NCBI GenBank assembly: GCA_050084985.1
Contig: JBITNC010000001.1
Span: 27,962,001 to 28,026,000, forward strand
Length of the DNA: 64,000 nucleotides
DNA from: Nageia nagi
Taxonomy: Eukaryota; Pinophyta
Direction: 5' to 3'
Shown: piece by piece, positions 46,360 to 56,094 of the stretch
Layout of the letters: each line of letters begins with the position of its first letter
Position numbering within the stretch: position 1 is the stretch's first letter
Position numbers and translations under genes: made by a program
Notes under the pieces: model-generated
What the model saw: the letters and a program-made list of their open reading frames with translations, nothing else
Databases searched by the model: none
Told to the model about the DNA's origin: nothing

Positions 46360-46778
46360 CCTTCTCGCGTTAGTTGTGCAACATAAGTGGACTCCCAATG
46401 AAGATCTCGTCACCATACTGTAAGCGCAACAGTATAAGGGTGACAGTCCTCATGAGGATGCAGCCTTGAAGGACCTGGATAGTGCAAAAAATGGAAGACA
46501 AAAGGTGTCCACGAACAATAAAGAATGATCTTCCATGTCCAGTTCAGACGACAGACAAGTTGAGTATGAGGCGCAATTGCTCAATATCCTCCAAGTGATG
46601 GATAAAGCAAATTGCCGATTGACGGAGACTTCGATCACCTTGTATGCGAACCAGGTTTTGTCGCATCGCAGTTTGTAGTGCAATGTAAGCACGTTGTAAG
46701 ACTCGACCTTGAATACATCGATAAAGAATGTCTTGGGGAAGATCCGCACGCAGACCTTGGAAAATGGTCATATCCATG
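46360..46778 (-). pseudogene. Antisense ORF copy 2, broken paralogue of the neighbouring ORF
   Basis: From an ATG at 46778 the reading is MDMTIFQGLRADLPQDILYR, open until a TGA at 46544-46546. Similarity to the neighbouring ORF then continues in another frame as WTWKIILYCSWTPFVFHFLH and RLHPHEDCHPYTVAL, followed by a stop and DLHWESTYVAQL. The aligned features are the start MDM, LP.D.LQ..I, WTW(K/R)I, LHP and W.STY. One shift and two stops make it non-functional. The family is unknown; LPQDILYRCI is weakly F-box-like. Confidence 0.55.
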
Positions 46779-47025
46779 ATGACTGACAAAGTTAGCTCTC
46801 TCTGAAGGTTACATACATAAGTGAAAATGATGATGATCAACTAGAATACAATGAATTTATAGAATTTCCAAACTAACTAGATCATCGATCATAAATAGGA
46901 ACATTAAAATGGATCAACAATACAAGCACAATAACCAATGTGACCTTGTCCTTTATTTTATTACAACGTTAGAAAAGATTTCCATCGACAAGCCCAAGTG
47001 GGTGGCATTTACGGCTTGATTAATG

Positions 47026-47589
47026 CTAGTCTAGTACATGGTCACCAAAATCCGAAGTAGCATCATCTTCAGATATGCTAGAATCGGATGTGTTTAATCC
47101 CAAAAGATATTGATGTGAAAGAGGTGGAAAGTGATAAAAAAATGAAAATCGGTGGCACAAAATACGATGTCCATCTTGCAAAGTAATACGAAAAGAGTAC
47201 GTGGATGACCATTGAAGCCCATGATGACAAATTGCCCATGCAACAGTGATTGGTTCGAAATACTCCTGTGGATGTAGGCATGGCGGTCCAATGTAGCATA
47301 CAAATTGCAACAGATAGCGATTGAACGGAGTATAAACCAATATACGCCATGTCCAATCAGACCGATTAAGCAAATGAAATAATTGGTGCACATGATCTTC
47401 ATGATTGATATGGAAAATCATGCACATACCAAAATGATCGTCTAGGTACAATTGCAAAAATACTAGTCGTTGTTGCAATAAACCCTCAAACGCGATCAAA
47501 GCACAATTTTCTAAAGTTGCATGAACACTGCGATGCACTATGTTATCCTGGAGATCGTTCGGTAGGGCATGAAACTGAGACATATCCAT
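47026..47589 (-). CDS. Antisense ORF copy 1, intact 187-residue protein of unknown family
   Basis: An open frame of 187 codons from an ATG at 47589, MDMSQFHALPNDLQDNIVHR, to TAG. It is rich in His, aromatic and Leu residues: HINHEDHVHQLFHLLNRSDW, WTWRILVYTPFNRYLLQFVC and PPCLHPQEYFEPITVAWAI. It ends with a Ser/Asp-rich tail (SDSSISEDDATSDFGDHVLD). There is no signal peptide or clear membrane helix. The start LPNDLQDNIVHRSV loosely recalls an F-box, but the rest does not prove it. It lies antisense to the retroelement, starts 811 bp from its broken paralogue in tandem, and is divergent from the coiled-coil ORF at 47838. An intact frame in such AT-rich DNA suggests recent coding use. Confidence 0.5.
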   Translation of the reverse strand: MDMSQFHALPNDLQDNIVHRSVHATLENCALIAFEGLLQQRLVFLQLYLDDHFGMCMIFHINHEDHVHQLFHLLNRSDWTWRILVYTPFNRYLLQFVCYIGPPCLHPQEYFEPITVAWAICHHGLQWSSTYSFRITLQDGHRILCHRFSFFYHFPPLSHQYLLGLNTSDSSISEDDATSDFGDHVLD

Positions 47590-47837
47590 GACGGATAATA
47601 GCTCAAATCATAAATGCAAAGCGTTGAATGACAAGCAAGGGTCATTTACAACTATTTATAACGCATATGATTTGATATATTCAACTATAATAATTATGCC
47701 AACTGGAGAAAAAGATTTGCGGCGATAAAATATCTCACCTACCACTCATTTAATTGAGTGAAGTCATACGCATCATGTCATGTTAAGACGACAATAATGA
47801 TAGTACCACTAAGCCGCGTAATGACTAAGTCATCGTT

Positions 47838-48378
47838 GTGCTATTATTTTCTCTCCTCTTGACTTTTAAGTTGGATAGTTTACTCATGAACGATAGGTTG
47901 ATCGTCATGACTTCCACAGAGAATTTTACTGCACACATGGGAAGTTCTTCCTTGAGTTCTAATACAGAAACAAACATATGGGTAGACTTAGAGAATGCCT
48001 ACCTTTGCCATGAACTGGCTATCACAAAGGCCGAAATGGAAATAATGGGCCAACGTTATGATATGCTACAACAAGAGAAAGCTGTATGTATACAGCAGTA
48101 CCATGAATTCTTGGATGAGCACAATAAACTACTAGCTGAGAAAAATGTGGCAATTACAAGCCAAAGAGTTTGAGACACAACTTAGGCGCAATGCAAACTA
48201 TAGCTGCTATGGAATGCGACAATTAAAAGATAAGTGGAAGTAACGAGCCTTCCAGTATAAGGCTATCCTTCGCCACTTTGGTATTCACATTCCAAAGGAC
48301 ATAGCATCTCAACCTTCTATGGATCCTATCGTAGTTGACCCACAATCTCAATCACAACAATCAACCGCTCTGGTATAG
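47838..48378 (+). pseudogene. Sense coiled-coil ORF, broken near its middle
   Basis: A 111-codon open part (47838-48173) includes ENAYLCHELAITKAEMEIMG and RYDMLQQEKAVCIQQYHEFL, a heptad-like, glutamate- and glutamine-rich helix. After a shift near 48160 the coding continues as AKEFETQLRRNANYSCYGMR, a TAA at 48241-48243, and then FQYKAILRHFGIHIPKDIAS and PIVVDPQSQSQQSTALV to TAG at 48376. The original protein was probably about 165-180 residues. ATGs at 47838, 47886 and 47907 are all possible starts. A structural or gag-like role is possible; no zinc knuckle is seen. Confidence 0.45.
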
Positions 48379-48753
48379 AATGGACATTCCTATACCAAAA
48401 CCACGTGTTTTTTATTCACCACGCCCCGTTCTGAAGTAGGGTTGGTGACATATCCCTCCAAGGGGAGTATTGGTTGAATTCTTATTGAATTCTTTATTGG
48501 CTATTGTAATATATATATGTAGACTTTTCCAAATCCAAACAAGTTCTTGATGAAACAACTACAACTCTGTTCATCTACATTTTGTTGTTATTTTCATGTT
48601 GGGAAGGTGGATCCATTTTGATGGATTATGTTACATTACTAAATTCAAGTCTCTTTTGTTGATGGCTTTGTGTTGTAGTGTTGATTTTGTTGTACACATT
48701 TGTGGTAAGTTTGCTCTGCATGAGGAACTTGTTGTACAACTTGGCCTATCTTG
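48379..48753. other. Spacer within the LTR element
   Basis: It contains AAGGGGAGTATTGGTTGAATTCTTATTG near 48458, a purine-tract plus LTR-like start that recalls a second, unrelated LTR end. Otherwise unassigned. Confidence 0.4.
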
Positions 48754-49150
48754 CACTGTTCAGTTATCCATATGTGAGGAATTCTTATGTCTTTTGACAC
48801 TGTTCAGTTATCCATATGCGAGGAACTCGTATGTGCATACTCTATATTTTGGCCTATCTTGCACTGTTCAGTTATCCACATGTGAGGAACTCTTATGTGT
48901 CTTTTGGCATTGTTCAGTTATCCATATGTGAGGAACTCGTATGTGCATGCTTTGTTCTAGCATTGTTCAGTTATCCATATGTGAGGAACTCTTATGTGTC
49001 TTTTGGCACTGTTTAGTTATCCATATGTGAAGAACTCATATGTGCATGCTTTATTCTAGCACTGTTCAGTTATCCATATGAGAGGAACTCTTATGTGTCG
49101 TTTGGCACTGTTCAGTTATCCATATGTGAGGAACTCGTATGTGCTTGCTA
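48754..49150 (+). repeat. Tandem array of eight CACTGTTCAGTTATCCATATG units with dimer order
   Basis: Unit starts at 48754, 48798, 48862, 48908, 48961, 49008, 49060 and 49107. Spacings alternate short and long (44, 64, 46, 53, 47, 52, 47), so the true repeat is a dimer of about 100 bp. Each unit contains CAGTTATCCATATGTGAGGA and AACTC(T/G)TATGTG, with CATATG palindromes. Confidence 0.9.
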
Positions 49151-49189
49151 TCTTTGTAATGATAATCAACACATGTTTTTATGTACAAC

Positions 49190-49640
49190 ATGTGACTATA
49201 AGTATTGGCTTGGCATTCTCAGTGATGATTTATAGTGCACCACAAAATCCATGTATTTTTTGTTGACTATAAGTATTGGCTTGGCATCTTCGTGATGACT
49301 TATAGTGCAACATAAATTCAAGTACTTGTTGGTGACTATAAGCATTGGCTTGGCATCTCCGTGATGGCTTATAGTGCACTTGTGGCCACATTTTTTTTCT
49401 TTTTCCATGACGATGGAAGATACTTCCATGATGATGGAAGCTTGATCCATGACGATGGATTCTTTACAAATGGTTGATGAAATTTGAGTCATTTCGATTG
49501 ATTCATGCTATCGATTTCATCATTTTCCTCTTAACTAGTAGCATGGTTAAGCTAGACTTCTACTTGGCTTACTCTTGGTAAAGTCAAGTTTATTTATTGT
49601 GGCATCTTGACTCACTCTTGGTAAAGTCAAGTTTCTTTGT
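49190..49640 (+). repeat. Further short tandem duplications in the LTR element
   Basis: Three ~66 bp units with GACTATAAGTATTGGCTTGG and GTGATGACTTATAGTGCA (49193, 49265, 49333). Three CCATGA.GATGGAAG-type units follow (49407-49465). Two copies of CTCTTGGTAAAGTCAAGTTT (49572 and 49615) come last. Each is a local duplication of a different sequence. Confidence 0.8.
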
Positions 49641-50288
49641 GGTACTTAAGATGGCATTTTGTGCCTTATGATATTTGTTTTGCCTGTAACTCTTGGTGTC
49701 CATATTGATCATGTTGGCATTTCTTCCTGGCGTGCTATACATGTATTTGTTTGATGAAGTCGTCATCAAGGGGGAGAACTTGTCTGTATTGTTGTGATGA
49801 CACTCCTCATATAAAACAAATACACAAGTGCACAAGTGATAGTGCACGTCTTGATATATGCACAAGTGATATTTTTAGATATCATACTTGATGATTTATG
49901 TCATCCTTGTTGTTGTGCATTTATGATGCTTTATTATGATCAGTGTATGTATAGTGTGATTCATCTATCCTTGTTCATATAAATATGATGCATCTACTGA
50001 TATTGTTATTTGAGCTGCTTATGATTTGCAGGTTTCTTTGAGATTGCAGGTTGCTTACCTCAAGTATGCAGGCTCTTCGAGACTCTTCAAACTTCTAGTT
50101 GGATGACTACTTCATGTACATTGAAACCAGTTGTGGTTAATGATTGTATTTGGTAAAGTAGTGAGTCTCAAACTAGATCTTTCTTCCTTCACAAATATGT
50201 AAAAAGTTCTCATCTTCGTTGTATCTGTTTGGAGAACTCTCTTACTTTCTCTTCTTCTTCTCTTACTCGCTCTATCCCAATATTGCAT
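49641..50288. other. 3' interior of the LTR element
   Basis: It includes AAGGGGGAGAACTTGTCTG at about 49769, a second polypurine-like tract. No coding recognised. Confidence 0.5.
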
Positions 50289-50298
50289 TAAGGGGGAG
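50289..50298 (+). promoter_or_regulatory. Polypurine tract
   Basis: TAAGGGGGAG directly precedes the right LTR, where plus-strand synthesis would start. Confidence 0.8.
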
Positions 50299-50775
50299 TG
50301 TTGGAATGTTTAATGCATTATTGTAAATATATGTATTAAATCTTCTATGTAAATTCACTAATACTTAAAGGTAATATATGATACCTTAAGTATTTTAGTG
50401 AATATAATAATGTAACTTGTCCTACACTCCAAGTCATGAGCATGCCCTTTAGGTCAAAGATGTGCATGTCATGCTTAGATCATCCAAAAAGGGATTTTGG
50501 CCTATAAATAGAAGGCTCTCTCTTTTTAATGATATACCAATTGTGAAGTAAGGATATGCTCTAGGATAGAAGTGTAGGAGTTGAGATTAGGAGAATTGTA
50601 AGAGAGTTGTATTTGTGAGAGAAGTAAAGATCTAGTTAGTGGATGTACTTCTAGTTGGAGGAACCACTTTACATCTTGTGTTGTGAGATTGCTTTGTGTA
50701 TTTGTTGGATGTAATTGTGAGCTTTCATGTGATTTTGGTAGTTTAGGAATTATATTGTTAATGTTAGTTCCTACA
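50299..50775 (+). repeat. Right LTR, 477 bp
   Basis: Same length as the left LTR with no indel and about 14 substitutions. The TATA box is at 50503-50510 and the inverted repeat at 50354-50402. It is followed by the target duplication AAGAT. Confidence 0.93.
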
Positions 50776-52185
50776 AAGATGAGTCCACAACAACTCACTA
50801 TGTAAAAAAATTCATCTTCAAGGTCAATAATACCTGATTCGAAGAAATCTCAAGACTTGGAGGATCATACCTAGAAGATGGAGGTCAACAAGATCAAGAC
50901 CACATGAGCAGAGCGGATCAAAGAACTAAGAAGGATTGCAGAAGAATTGGAGGAGAGCCAAAAGAATCAGTCTTGAAGAAGATAACATGCTCTCGAGGCC
51001 ATACCATCCTCAAGATAGGGTGACCATTCAAGAGCCAAGACATCCTTGATGTGCTTGATAGTTATAGAATGTGAAGTGTTCAAGTATTGCAGAGATGAAG
51101 AAGATGGATGAATTCATGAGTATCAACTAGATGGAGGCGTTGTGCTGGAAGTGCAAAAATTTGCATTTTTTTTATTTCACTTAATTTCATTTCATTTTGG
51201 ACCTTAAAACACTATTCATTTTGATTCAACTTTGTGATGGATGAGGATTTGCTCCCACAGGAATTGACTAAATCTTGTAATGACATTTGACATCGTTTCA
51301 GTAGACCACTAGTAATTAGGTTTTATTTCAAGTAATTTCATTTGAATTTGCATTAGGGTTAGGGCAACACTTAGGGTTGTGACCCAAAATTATTTAGTCC
51401 TTGAGGGCTCATTTTAAAGGGAGGATGATCATTTTTTCTCAAGAGGAGCTATTTGGAACTTGCTAATATTTTTAACACTCCTTCGTATGTGAATGTTGTG
51501 CATAACTCAAACAAATCAAGACCGGTTTCAATTTATGGGATTATGGACTTGAGTACTTGTACTTAGTGTTTACTTGTGGTTTTTATATGAATTGTATGAT
51601 ATCCATTCGATAAGCATTGTGCACTCTTTTGCATGCAAATGGATATATGTTAGTGAAGTTCTTTCTATATCGTTTGGTTTGATGGACTTCTCATGTTGCA
51701 CTTGGTAACATTGTTATAGGCTTCATCTTACTCACAACTTGGACTTTGTTATTTGTGGCAAGGATTGGATAAGGGAGTAGGCACATCATAATAAACCCAA
51801 AGAGAAGGTTATCTAACCTCTAATCCATTGGTGAACTTGTCTTTGAATGAACTCACCTCATATGCCATCATCCCCAATTTTCATTTCCTTTTACCTTTAC
51901 TTTGTTATTTTTTTTTTTTTTACCATCAAAAGTTTATCCTTCCAATTGGTGTAAAACAACTCCGAGGCCTACAGTAAATGTGGTTAATAGTGATCCAAAA
52001 TTTGGATCCCTTCGACATTCAGTAATCTCCATTTCAGTGTGTTCATTGTGATCGTCTTGTCTTCAGCTTTCCGATGCTTTTTTCGGATCGTGAATCCGAG
52101 TCCATATGTGGAAGATATGGTATTAAATCAGTTTGAGTATTTTGAGATTAAAAAAAAAAAAGGATTAAAAAAATAATATATTCAA
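50776..52185 (+). other. Continuation of the older retroelement interrupted at 42434
   Basis: Charged coding-like sequence resumes after the target duplication (STTTHYVKKFIFKVNN, then ERIKELRRIAEELEESQKN near 50915), in the sense of the frame begun at 42283 and with stops. After about 51150 it becomes AT-rich and UTR-like, with GGGTTAGGGC words near 51356 and a T-run at 51907-51921. Family unknown. Confidence 0.35.
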
Positions 52186-52520
52186 ATGTTGGCAGCCATT
52201 GGAGAGGGGACCCGCCGGACCACGTCGGAGGAGATGAGGTGTGCGTGGAAGGTTGACACCGCCATTGCCAACGTAGGGAAACAACTTTACAAGGCCTGCC
52301 ACTGTGGAGTCCCGCCTGCCACCCGCCTGCCACGTCCGGACCGCAGGGAGTTTGACCGCGTGGAGGTGATGCGGCAGGGAATTGAGACTACGCGACCACG
52401 TCCGCCTGCGTGTACATTGCCTGACCGCCAGCCAAGCTGCCACTCAACCAGGTTGACTTCTTCCCAGCACGTGCCACGTGTCTCCACCACAGTGCACCCC
52501 CCGATTTTAAGTTTTTTTAA
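52186..52520 (+). promoter_or_regulatory. GC-rich island with paired G-boxes
   Basis: Strikingly GC-rich against an AT-rich background (GGGGACCCGCCGGACCACGT, CCGCCTGCCACCCGCCTGCC). Two CACGTG G-boxes lie one base apart at 52468-52473 and 52475-52480. A TATA box follows at 52768. A 133-codon frame here is probably a by-product of base composition. It may be the U3 of an LTR or a captured promoter. Confidence 0.4.
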
Positions 52521-53030
52521 TGTATTTTGGTGTTTTCAAAGGTTTATGGTGATTTTTGATTTGCCTAATGTCCTATTATTAGGCTGAGTTAATTTTGTCA
52601 GCCTGAAATAGTCCAGAGAGCGTATTATTTCATTTTCAGAGTTCATTTTGGGGAGATTTTTACAACCATTTCAGCCCAAATTTGACAGGAAGATCAAGGA
52701 GGTTAATGGGTATCTGAAAATAGGTTTTGTATGGAATTTCCTACTCTCCAGTTTTACCCCTCAATTGTATAAAATGGGAGCAAATTGGACGTGAAAAAAA
52801 AAGAAGGATTTTAAGAAGTTGTTTTCTGTTCTTGTTGTGATTTTCAGAGCTGTTAGTGTGTTGTGAATGTGAGAGGAGGTTTTGAAGGACCATGGAGGCC
52901 TTCTAAAGTGATTCCACCCATTGATAGTAGAGAGCTTTTGAGCTGGATGTAACCCACACTGGGTGAACCAGGATAATTTTGCTTATCTCTTTCTATGGTG
53001 AATGCTTTTCTCTTCTCTGTGTTTACAATT
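52521..53030 (+). repeat. Candidate LTR R-U5 region with TATA box
   Basis: TTGTATAAAATGGGAGC (TATA at 52768-52774) is followed by a CT-rich leader and by GTAACCCACACTGGGTGAACC, a phrase typical of LTR 3' parts. No primer site follows and no partner LTR is in the window, so it may be a solo LTR; its ends are not defined. Confidence 0.35.
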
Positions 53031-53349
53031 TGTTTCCTGTTTTTCCTTTACAAGCACTTAATTGTTTTAAGTGTGAATTGATCCTAAGAAGAGGTTAAAC
53101 TGAAATTTTAATCTTATAGTTTATGGATCAAATAGTTGCTACCTCTATCCTCCCACTGAACATTCCAAGTATAGCTACTATCACGATCACAAATGACACT
53201 TTAAGATAATAGAAACCTTGGGGTAACCAATCCTTGCACGCAAAGGTTAGTAATGCATCCTCAACTACATGTTGGATGCCCTTCCCATTTATCACCCTAG
53301 GTGGTCTTTGTAAGAGGAAAGAAAAACATCCCAACAATAGTTTACTAGT

Positions 53350-54595
53350 AGGAGGAGGCTAGTGCAAGCTGAAATTAGACGCTTTGCCACAAACTTTGTG
53401 ACATTGAAATCCTCTTTTATGTAGAAGGGGCATTGAAGAGAATGTTTGTGAGCAAGGAGTGGAATACTGAAAATGCCATTAGCTATAGAAAGGACAAGAT
53501 AAGTTTTTTAACTTCTGCAAGTTGTTTTAGGTATAGTCCACCTACCAATTTCACTATGTAAGTTGTTTGAATTAGTTCTTAATTTGCAATCGCAAATTTC
53601 TTTGAGACTAATAATCTTATGTGGAAAGGATGGAGGTTCCAGTTTTGGATTAATGATATTTTTTGTAGCATGTATAAAATTATATTTTTAAGGAGCCCTT
53701 CTAGACAGCTATGGATGAGCCCAGTAAGGTACATGGTAGAGTTATTTTATTTTCTTTTATTGATTACTAAAATATTAATTTATCCATTTGCAAATTTTTC
53801 CTTTATTGATTACTAAAATCAAGAATGGGATATGTATATGAGGTTATCGATAGGGCAAAAGAGGCAATTGCCAATTTTCTATAACTATTTCCAACCTAAA
53901 TACAATCCAATTTGAGACATTATTGATTGACGATGAACATTTGAGCTCCATAGCCCTCTTCATGCAATGAGGTATTACCTTAACCCCAATTTTTTTTATA
54001 TGGATTCCTTTGATCTTGATTATGAGATGATCATGGGCCTTCAATAATGCGTTGATTGCATGGTGGCTTTTGAGAAAATCCGCACAAAGATATAGGATGA
54101 GTTGCAAACTTATAAAAGATGTGAGGGCACCTTCCTCAGATCCTCGTAGTGCATTAAAGAGAGGACAACTTTGAGGCCAAGTAACCCTCATTGAGTTATT
54201 ATTTATTGTGTTTTGATTTTTTTCCAACAAATAATCTCAATTTATAATTTTGCATGTGAAGCATTAATTTTCCTTTGTCTTGGTGGGAGGAATGCGATAC
54301 ATATATATGCCCAACCTACAATGCTTTGCCATCAAAGTTTTCTGTCAACCACATAGTGCTTTAGGTTGTGAGCTTAGTTGGAGTGTTTTTTAGCACATTA
54401 CACTTCAAGAAGAGGAATAGACTCACACAACAAAAGTTGAGTGATCTTGTTTTTGTTCATTACAACCTTCACCTCCACCATAAACAAATTGCAGGATTAA
54501 ATCACAAGGCCATTGATGTAGATGAGATTGATCTCTCATCTGAATGGATCTCAAAGCATGTGCAGAGGAGCAGCAATAGTATTTCTAAACCATAG
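53350..54595 (+). pseudogene. Third hAT transposase relic (C-terminal half)
   Basis: From 53350 the + frames read AEIRRFATNFVTLKSSFM, then RMFVSKEWNTENAI and FQFWINDIFC. Next is MGYVYEVIDRAKEAIANF at 53828, then LHAMRYYLNPNFFYMDSFD and KIRTKI.DELQTYK. The dimerisation block HFKKRNRLTQQKLSDLVFVH YNLHL follows at 54399-54480. The last 75 codons (54368-54595) are open and end in TAG. These follow the order of plant hAT transposases. Stops and shifts elsewhere, and the absence of the N-terminal half, make it inactive. Confidence 0.75.
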
Positions 54596-55705
54596 TTTAA
54601 ACGAAATAAACCACCAAAATACCATGCACCAAATAAGGACGGATCCAACAAAAATATGACAAGTGGCAGGTTTGGATGGTCAAATGCTTGAAAGCGGGTC
54701 AAACAATTTGGGCGCTCAAGAGGGGGAGGGGAGGTTGCATCAAGCTAATGTCATCCATCCTCCACCATGTCCTTTACTCTTGTGCCCCCTTTCCTGTGTG
54801 CACCCCCACGCATGCCTACTGGACTGTTGATGTTATCTTACCATGATGTGTTGGTGCCCTTTTCACCTGTTGCATTTTCCAATGCTGACTGGACCTGATT
54901 GGATAACCTGCATGGTAATGTGTCCCACCGAAACAAAGCGGTGGTAAAACAAAATATTTGGCCTTTTATATTTATTTAGATTTTAATTTTATTTACCTTC
55001 CAAAAAATTTGAAGGCACATAACTTGCACACGAGATATCGAATTCTCAAACAGGAACAGGGGTTAGAATTGTTGTGAAGAGAACTTCGACATAAAGAGAT
55101 AAAATCAAACTTTTGAGACACTTTATTTTTGATGATCCAAAATTGCATCAGCCTTGTTAAGCATGAGTTTCTCAACTATGATTGTGAATCAATTTTTTGT
55201 TGGTACCTTTGATTTTGATGCATGACCGCAGACTTTCTACCTTCAAAGTCACCCAAGACTTGCATGGGGTATGTCATACCCACTCTTGAATGTCATAGTT
55301 TAATCAGTTTCCACATGTTGATATATAGGCATCTCTCTTAGGCATTTAAAACTCGAGGCTACTAGTTGGAAGTGCACATACTTATCGTTTGAGTCCCTCC
55401 CATTTGACATATTATTATGAACGTTTGAAGATTATTTTTCATTCCTATTGTGTTTATAAATTTGTTTGATTGTTTCAAGAATATGGTGAAATAGCTGAAT
55501 ATCACAATTCATACATAAGCGTTTTATCTAACAGATTCATGAAAGATTTAACATTGGCCAATTACCTGCAGAAATATTTTAGCTCAATTGTGATGAATCT
55601 TGTTTTTGCCATAGAAAACTTAGTTGCAAATTTAGCAATAATACATTCTTTTCAACCAGAATTTTATACAAGTGCATGTCAATATGTTTGTGAAATTTAT
55701 TGCAG
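54596..55705. other. End of the 35 kb KEA intron
   Basis: No repeat recognised. It ends in the acceptor TTTATTGCAG. The last 250 bp look like ordinary intron sequence. Confidence 0.6.
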
Positions 55706-55837
55706 CTATGTGAATTGAGCGGAAGCTCACCTGGTTATGGGTTTTTGCGCATGATGGGGAAATCAAGGCAACAGTCACCAGACTCTGATGATGGACATAT
55801 TGATTTGAAGCAAGAAGGAATGCTTGCTGTTCAATAA
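55706..55837 (+). CDS. KEA: KEA antiporter terminal exon
   Basis: Forty-three codons and TAA: LCELSGSSPGYGFLRMMGKS, then a polar tail ending KQEGMLAVQ. The family tail has the same LCE.SGSS.GYG start and ...G(T/M)LAV end, so this is the true last exon although it lies 35 kb from the previous one. The acceptor is TTGCAG and the phase is 0. Confidence 0.93.
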   Translation, partial: LCELSGSSPGYGFLRMMGKSRQQSPDSDDGHIDLKQEGMLAVQ

Positions 55838-55935
55838 CTTGATTGCAATTAAGGGTTCATAGCAATCTATGCATCAAGGTTGTCAGAGTTTGGTCTTGAA
55901 TAATTGCAATAAAGTATTTTCACAACACCACTGTA
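55838..55935 (+). terminator. KEA: KEA 3' UTR with poly(A) signal
   Basis: AATAAA at 55908-55913, 71 bp after the stop codon, within T-rich sequence. Further T-rich UTR-like sequence continues to about 56060, so a more distal cleavage site is possible. Confidence 0.6.
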
Positions 55936-56094
55936 CAGATACATATCAAAGCTGTAATTTGTAGGTTTAAGGAATGCTAAAAACTCTGATTTAAGCTGTA
56001 ACATTGATGATGAAAGGAATCAGTCTATGTGTTGAAGTTCGGTTGTAATTACCAAAGGCTCATGTGCAAATCAACTTTTGACCAGCCAAAAAGT

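Larger units (their letters stand above)
42435..50775 (+). mobile_element. Structurally complete non-autonomous LTR retrotransposon
   Basis: Two 477 bp LTRs (42435-42911 and 50299-50775) differ at about 14 positions by eye. A perfect 5 bp target duplication AAGAT flanks them (42430-42434 and 50776-50780). A primer site for initiator tRNA-Met (42915-42926) and a polypurine tract (50289-50298) are in place. The TGTTGGAATG start is Copia-like. The 7.4 kb interior shows no gag, protease, integrase or RT. It holds tandem arrays, two antisense paralogous ORFs and one sense coiled-coil ORF. It must have moved with borrowed enzymes. It lies in the last KEA intron, inside an older retroelement. Confidence 0.9.
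4764..55837 (+). other. KEA: KEA1/KEA2-type K+ efflux antiporter gene, 3' part (gene span)
   Basis: Eight exons with GT-AG junctions join into one frame of 771 nt without a stop until TAA. The product matches the C-terminal third of Arabidopsis KEA1/KEA2, the plastid inner-envelope K+/H+ antiporters: the last transmembrane segment, then a KTN/RCK nucleotide-binding domain, then a short variable tail. Intron sizes are 245, 123, 14294, 93, 268, 260 and 35020 bp. The sequence before exon 4764 is also intron and exceeds 4.7 kb. Exons for the transit peptide, coiled coil and most of the antiporter domain lie outside the window. All visible exons and splice sites are intact, so the gene is probably functional despite the transposon load. 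Confidence 0.93.

Noticed and set aside
47026-47170. Confident F-box assignment for the antisense ORF
   Set aside because: Only the first ~15 residues resemble an F-box start. The later F-box positions (V..RW) are absent, so I leave the family open.
52186-52587. 133-codon ORF in the GC-rich island
   Set aside because: Frames on both strands are open here and the peptide is a run of Arg, Pro and Thr without a motif. Better explained as promoter-type DNA.
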